DNA of 64,000 nucleotides from DYFC01 sp041658585. GTDB lineage: Bacteria; Nitrospirota; Thermodesulfovibrionia; Thermodesulfovibrionales; SM23-35. Location: the NCBI GenBank assembly GCA_041658585.1, contig JBAZZX010000002.1, forward strand, positions 62,001 through 126,000, written 5' to 3'. The notes beneath the pieces are model-generated. The model did no database searches. It had not been told where the DNA came from and saw nothing but the letters and a program-made list of their open reading frames with translations. Numbering within the stretch: position 1 is the stretch's first letter; each line of letters opens with the position of its first letter. The translations under genes were made by a program, and so were the position numbers. Below are positions 60,070 through 64,000 of this stretch, piece after piece.

Positions 60070-61200
60070 TCAGGTTAAAATCAGGGCCGCATTTATTCCG
60101 CCAAAACCTGCATTCGTCATTAGGGCCTTTTTGTTTTTTTCCACCGGGCATTGCTCTGAAGAAACCCACCCATGTGCGGCTTCATCGGCCTCCTGCAAAT
60201 TAACGGTAGGAGGGACCATCTTCTCCTTTAACGCCCTGAGAGCTATGATGATTTCAACAAGACCCGTTGCTCCCATGGTATGGCCTATTGCGCCTTTTAT
60301 TGAATAAACGGGCCTTTTCCCGTCTTTAAATATTGCATGAAAGGCTTTCATTTCCATAGCGTCGTTATAAACGGTCCCTGTTCCATGTGCGGCTATAAAG
60401 CCGATGTCCCTTTCATTAATACGCGCGGATTGCAGAGCCTTTTTTATTGACAGGACAAGACCTTCGGCATGTCGGGACGGTCCGGTCATGTGGTTGGCGT
60501 CGCAGCTCAATCCCCAACCGGTTATCTCACCCATAATCTCTCTTTCTTCCCGCTTTGCCCGGGTCTCGCTCATCATCAAAACAAAGGCCGCAGCCTCCCC
60601 CAGACTCAATCCGTTTCTGTTCTTATCAAAAGGTTTAGCGGTTGATTTGTCTATGGCCATTAAAGATGAAAACCCGGAATAGACAAATTCCGTAACACTG
60701 TCACACGCAACCACAAGCACGCAATCACTGCGGCCGCTGCGTATCATCGCTGAGGCCCTTGCAACCGCCGTTGCCGAGGAAGCGCAGGCAGCCGAAACTG
60801 CCGTTCCGGGGTCTTTAACGCCTGTAAGCGTGGAAACCTTTTCAAGAAGACTGCGAAGGTTACAGAGGGATACGTCACCCGTTCCTTCAAGAATATTCTT
60901 TTCCAGCAGGTCAATCTCTCCCTTTGTTGAAGCCAGTATCAGATTCGCATTTTCAGGGATAGCTGCGGAAGTCCCGTCAAACAGAGACCGGACCATCTGT
61001 ATAACCAATGAATCCTGCTGATGGTATGTCAGGCCGTCGATAGTTGCAGCCTGATCGGACTGGAACGACTTTGTGTTAAACCTTTTTAATCCGGAAATTG
61101 CGGTCCTGCCGGAGAAAAGACCTTCCCGGCATACATCGGCGCCCTTCCCATAAGGGGTTATCATATCCGAAGCAACAACAACCGCTTTCACTGTCGTCAA
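60070..61200 (-). CDS. Beta-ketoacyl-ACP synthase (second active KS)
   Basis: About 376 residues from a TTG at 61200, which overlaps the thioesterase stop and has GGGAGAG at good spacing. A start at 61233 is open but overlaps more. Active site Cys139 in SAACASSATAVARAS, His in AAHGTGTVYNDA and GHTMGATG, so a full triad. The N-terminus KAVVVASDMITPYGKG is ketosynthase-like. It sits between thioesterase and the KS-like gene. It may initiate or extend, and can pair with the Cys-less protein downstream. Confidence 0.92.
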   Translation of the reverse strand: MTTVKAVVVASDMITPYGKGADVCREGLFSGRTAISGLKRFNTKSFQSDQAATIDGLTYHQQDSLVIQMVRSLFDGTSAAIPENANLILASTKGEIDLLEKNILEGTGDVSLCNLRSLLEKVSTLTGVKDPGTAVSAACASSATAVARASAMIRSGRSDCVLVVACDSVTEFVYSGFSSLMAIDKSTAKPFDKNRNGLSLGEAAAFVLMMSETRAKREEREIMGEITGWGLSCDANHMTGPSRHAEGLVLSIKKALQSARINERDIGFIAAHGTGTVYNDAMEMKAFHAIFKDGKRPVYSIKGAIGHTMGATGLVEIIIALRALKEKMVPPTVNLQEADEAAHGWVSSEQCPVEKNKKALMTNAGFGGINAALILT

Positions 61201-61673
61201 TATAACTCTCCCGCCTTCCATCTTCTGCGGCATGTTTCCAGCAATTCTGGAGAGACTATGCTAACCCCCCATGAATTATGGTCTACAAACAATTGGACGG
61301 TATACCCGCTTGCGGCAAGACTTCCGTCCTGTTTTAGCAGGTGGTATTCCGTATTCAGGCGGGCGCCCTCATGCCAGATCAGGGCCGCCCTGATCGTAAA
61401 CTCTTCATCAAGGAAGAGAGGCTTGAAATAATCTATATGGAATTGAACAATAGGGGTGCGTAATCCCGCCTCCATGAAATCCTTATATGAAAGCCCGCAG
61501 CGTCTGCCGATTTCCTCCGCCGCCTCTTCAAAATAGAGCGAATACCTCCCATACCAGACAACCCTCATGGCATCGGCCTCGCTGAAACGGACCCGTCTTT
61601 TGATTTCGACAACAACAGGTTCCGGCGCGCCATGGACCTTTTCAAAATAAGATTTCTTCTTCCGTAATTTCAT
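61197..61673 (-). CDS. Acyl-CoA/ACP thioesterase (4HBT hot-dog)
   Basis: 158 residues. RRVRFSEADAMRVVWYGRYSLYFEEA (near 28-53) is the 4-hydroxybenzoyl-CoA thioesterase motif with Asp at the catalytic position, followed by IVQFHIDYFKPLFLDEEFTI. It hydrolyses aryl- or acyl-thioesters, and a matching hot-dog thioesterase is a regular part of aryl-polyene operons. Overlaps the KS start by 4 nt and lies 1 nt after the dehydratase stop. Confidence 0.88.
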   Translation of the reverse strand: MKLRKKKSYFEKVHGAPEPVVVEIKRRVRFSEADAMRVVWYGRYSLYFEEAAEEIGRRCGLSYKDFMEAGLRTPIVQFHIDYFKPLFLDEEFTIRAALIWHEGARLNTEYHLLKQDGSLAASGYTVQLFVDHNSWGVSIVSPELLETCRRRWKAGELY

Positions 61674-61674
61674 A

Positions 61675-62055
61675 TTATCCTAAAGTTGCAAGACGGACCC
61701 TTAATTTCATCTCTGCAACTCTCCCGCCGGCCTTGCTGATAAATGCCTTTACAATAAATTCTCCGTCGTTGTCCTGAATCTCCCTGCATTCACATGTTAT
61801 TTCTTCCAACGGCAAAACCGGAGACAGAAACTTTGCCGAGACAATCTCCATGAGTGCGACCTTATTCTTTTTCCATTTTTCAAGCATAGAGATTATGCAT
61901 TGTATCTGACAGACGCCCGGCAGAAGCTTTTTTTGAGGGAAATGTCCCTGAAATCCTATAAAGTCTGCGGGAAACACAAAACAGGCCGTAAGCGCACGGT
62001 CCGTAACTTTTAAATCAGCCATACATTGCGCGATCTCTCTTTTAATATTTCTCAA
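61675..62055 (-). CDS. FabZ/ApeI-like 3-hydroxyacyl-ACP dehydratase
   Basis: 126 residues, hot-dog fold. GHFPQKKLLPGVCQIQC has the H-F-P and P-G-V of FabZ, with catalytic His39 and a Gln/Ile position where FabZ has Glu/Asp, so activity is likely but altered. It forms trans-2-enoyl-ACP after ketoreduction. No ketoreductase gene is in the window portion of the cluster; cellular FabG may serve. A repeat fills the 135-bp gap upstream. Confidence 0.85.
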   Translation of the reverse strand: MRNIKREIAQCMADLKVTDRALTACFVFPADFIGFQGHFPQKKLLPGVCQIQCIISMLEKWKKNKVALMEIVSAKFLSPVLPLEEITCECREIQDNDGEFIVKAFISKAGGRVAEMKLRVRLATLG

Positions 62056-62066
62056 TGTTTACACCT

Positions 62067-62185
62067 TCGAAAAAAGTCGTCATACCCGCGAAGGCGGGTA
62101 TCCATGGACGATACAACTGTTTGAAAAGAATGGATTCCCGATTAAGGACTTCGGGAATGACGGCCTGAAAAGAGACTTTTTTCGA
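62067..62185. repeat. Palindromic intergenic repeat between lipoprotein and dehydratase genes
   Basis: TCGAAAAAAGTC (62067-62078) and GACTTTTTTCGA (62174-62185) are exact inverted ends. Inner CGTCATACCCGCG and CGGGAATGACGG blocks match the common 'GTCATTCCCGCG' bacterial palindrome. It separates the exporter/lipoprotein pair from the rest of the operon and might partially terminate transcription. Confidence 0.7.
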
Positions 62186-62190
62186 GACCA

Positions 62191-62856
62191 TCAATGTTGA
62201 ATTTCCTTCAGTTTCACCATAAAGCTGTATCCGTATTTATAGTTTTTCAGGATAATGCCCCGGGGATAGAGTTTCCCTTCATCCAACTGATACTCATAAT
62301 AAGAGACCCGCCAGACCAAGGCGTCGTCTTCATAATAGCTTTTTTCGGTCAGATTGACCTCTGCGCCCGCAAAAATATATTCCGTAATACCGGCCCCTGA
62401 CGGTTGCCTGAAAATAATCCGGTATTTTTCCTTCACCATGGCTGCTTCAGAGGAGGGGACCTGGTCGAAATAAATCCGTTTTATGTCCTCTCCGACTATT
62501 GCAGGAAAATCACCTTTCCTTGTGAATTCATCAAGCGCAAAACCTGAAACCGTGCCTTTTTCATCTCCGGACAATTCAAACAACTTCACGCCCATATGGT
62601 TGATGCAGACAACGGCAAATGTCTTTTCCGGCGTATTGACCCTGATATAACCGAGGCCCGAAAATTTCATCCAATTATACTGAAAAACGATCGTATTGAG
62701 CAACTGGAAGCTGTCGGGGGAATTCATTTTAAACCGCCCGACCACGGTCAGCGGATCTTCCGTTTTTAACGGGACATAATCGGTCTTCTGAAAAGGGATG
62801 CCGCTGCACCCTGCCAGCAAAACCACGCATAACCATCCTGCAAGCCTCCGTCTCAC
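62191..62856 (-). CDS. Outer-membrane lipoprotein of aryl-polyene type (DUF3261-like)
   Basis: 221 residues from a GTG at 62856 that overlaps the exporter stop (GTGA). Signal sequence GWLCVVLLAGC with lipobox Cys near 17, then a beta-rich domain (TVVGRFKMNSPDSFQLLNT, GVKLFELSGDEKGTVSGFAL, YYEDDALVWRVSYYEYQL). Upstream frame to 63078 is a shadow over the exporter. DUF3261/LolB-like lipoproteins accompany the MMPL exporter in aryl-polyene clusters and may help place the product in the outer membrane. Confidence 0.82.
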   Translation of the reverse strand: MRRRLAGWLCVVLLAGCSGIPFQKTDYVPLKTEDPLTVVGRFKMNSPDSFQLLNTIVFQYNWMKFSGLGYIRVNTPEKTFAVVCINHMGVKLFELSGDEKGTVSGFALDEFTRKGDFPAIVGEDIKRIYFDQVPSSEAAMVKEKYRIIFRQPSGAGITEYIFAGAEVNLTEKSYYEDDALVWRVSYYEYQLDEGKLYPRGIILKNYKYGYSFMVKLKEIQH

Positions 62857-64000
62857 GTCCGCTCTTTTTCCTTTGTTGACGGCATTGTAATGCGGTAGAA
62901 ATACGGGACAACAAGCAATGAAGAAAGATACCCCGACCCTACGCCTATAGTCATGGTCAAGCCCACATAAAACAGCGCCGGGTGTTTGGCAAAGATCAGC
63001 ACCCCGGTGCCGATAATAGTAGTAAGAGCGGACAATGCTATTCCCATGACTATGCCTGTTTTTAAATTGTGCCGGCATCTGTACACCATAAATATCCCAT
63101 AGTCGACGCAGATACTCATCAGGGTAATACCGGTTATCAGAGTAGACAGATTAAATGAGATGCCGGATAAAGACATTATCCCGAAGAGCCATACAATGCC
63201 CGTCACCACCGGCACGAACGATATGATAACTTCCCTGACATTCCTGAAATACAGGAATGTGAACAGCGCCACCAGGACCGCGGTAATGACCGCCATTTTG
63301 GCTATATCCGCATAAACGGCGCCGGAAATTTTTTGAGACAAAGCGCTTTCCGATACCAGAAACGCCCCGGGATGCCGGGTGATTATCCGTTTAACGGCCT
63401 CGACACTCTCCTTCTCGTCCGGGAAAAACGACACTATCTGATATCCGTCCCGGGTTTTTTGGAGAAACCGCTCTTGCAGACCGGAGATAAAGCCGGAACC
63501 TGCGATATCATTATCCTCCGGCGTTTTGTATAAATTATCGAAAAAAGGGGCAAAAGCCTGTCTGCTGAAACCATATTCCACCCCTTCCGCCTCTATAAGT
63601 TTTTTCAGCTTTTCTTCTCTCCCCTGCTCCCAGAAAAGTTTCCAGCGGGCCGCATTTTCCTTTCTTGTTTTCTCCGCAGGCCACAACATCGAAAAGCCGG
63701 CAAACTTCTCCGCGCCGAGCGCGGCTGCCGCCTCTTTATATATAGCGTCATTCTCCTCAAGGACCTTCTCAAAACTTTCTCCGCCGGCTACCAGCATGGC
63801 TGTTTTATGACGGCCCCAGACCTCCTGAAACCGCTTTTCGGCCTGCAATATCCCGGATTCCGTGCCGTCTATTTTGTAGATATTACCGTCAAACCTGACG
63901 TTAAAAGCAAAGAACAACAAAACCGCCGTTACCATTGCCCAGAGCATGACAATATACTTATTTGACCAGTTGTAATTTTCGAGTCTTTCTCCAAACAATA
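62853..64000 (-). CDS. MMPL/RND-type exporter, C-terminal half (N-terminus off the right edge)
   Basis: The frame is open to the window edge. It contains a membrane helix at about 63,900, a periplasmic loop (63,850-63,360), and then five helices ending near 62,870 (MAVITAVLVALFTFLYF, FVPVVTGIVWLFGIM, LITGITLMSICVDYGIFMVY, IVMGIALSALTTIIGTGVLIF, GLTMTIGVGSGYLSSLLVVP). GISFNLSTLITGITLMSICVDYGIFMVYRCR carries the RND/MMPL Asp and Tyr residues used for proton coupling. It is expected to flip or export the lipid product, coupled to the lipoprotein. First in the part of the operon seen here. Confidence 0.88.
   Translation of the reverse strand, partial: LFGERLENYNWSNKYIVMLWAMVTAVLLFFAFNVRFDGNIYKIDGTESGILQAEKRFQEVWGRHKTAMLVAGGESFEKVLEENDAIYKEAAAALGAEKFAGFSMLWPAEKTRKENAARWKLFWEQGREEKLKKLIEAEGVEYGFSRQAFAPFFDNLYKTPEDNDIAGSGFISGLQERFLQKTRDGYQIVSFFPDEKESVEAVKRIITRHPGAFLVSESALSQKISGAVYADIAKMAVITAVLVALFTFLYFRNVREVIISFVPVVTGIVWLFGIMSLSGISFNLSTLITGITLMSICVDYGIFMVYRCRHNLKTGIVMGIALSALTTIIGTGVLIFAKHPALFYVGLTMTIGVGSGYLSSLLVVPYFYRITMPSTKEKERT

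Noticed and set aside
62857..63078. N-terminal extension of the lipoprotein reading
   Set aside because: It lies entirely over the exporter's coding sequence in another frame, and the GTG at 62856 gives a proper lipoprotein signal with GTGA overlap.
45002..64000. Direct assignment as a ladderane gene cluster
   Set aside because: The radical SAM and FAS genes are suggestive, but the AMP ligase, KS-CLF, thioesterase, MMPL and DUF3261 set fits aryl-polyene clusters better, and no phytoene-desaturase-like gene is seen.

Overview
The window looks like a mid-GC Gram-negative anaerobe or facultative anaerobe. It combines xerC-hslV-hslU, a ferredoxin-fused EtfA with EtfB, an ETF:quinone oxidoreductase, GspA/GspB, a nine-heme cytochrome c and many small palindromic repeats. 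This fits Nitrospirota (Thermodesulfovibrionia-like) or a deltaproteobacterial lineage; this is inference, since no rRNA gene is present.

Layout. 0-12 kb (minus strand) is housekeeping: a partial degenerate receiver protein, queD, hpt, rlpA, hslU, hslV, xerC, a membrane protein, fabD, etfA, etfB, gspB and gspA. Miniature inverted-repeat elements sit between these genes and in places supply their start or stop codons. 12.2-19.5 kb holds a tRNA-Glu 3' remnant (probable attachment scar), a nine-heme cytochrome, two divergent AAA_14/DUF4143 ATPases sharing an operator-like motif, a 53-residue His/Cys metal-binding ORF with its own promoter, and a short pheT. 19.8-26.1 kb (plus strand) holds a receiver protein, a caspase-like protease, a calcineurin-like phosphoesterase and an amidohydrolase with an EF-hand loop. 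A partial duplication and an inserted block of secreted or membrane ORFs interrupt that locus. 26.5-28.2 kb is ETF:quinone oxidoreductase.

28.6-42 kb (minus strand) is a defence island. It encodes a 1530-aa Eco57I-like methylase, an AAA ATPase, a subtilisin-like protease, an AbiE toxin with a frameshifted AbiEi antitoxin, and a PLD-SNF2 helicase. A third AAA_14 ATPase follows.

45-64 kb (minus strand, continuing past the right edge) is a lipid/polyene-type biosynthetic operon. It has an MMPL exporter, an outer-membrane lipoprotein, a hot-dog dehydratase, a thioesterase, two complete ketosynthases, two ketosynthase-like proteins lacking the nucleophile, two ACPs, a GT2-DUF2062 glycosyltransferase, a lipid A-type acyltransferase, a NodB deacetylase, a condensation-type acyltransferase, a FAD oxidoreductase, an AMP ligase and three B12-binding radical SAM enzymes. 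The skeleton is that of aryl-polyene clusters. The radical SAM trio, FAD enzyme and condensation enzyme are extra and point to an unusual product. Many junctions are ATGA overlaps. A miniature element carrying a decayed DUF559 ORF occurs twice, once inserted exactly at a start codon with a 12-bp target duplication.
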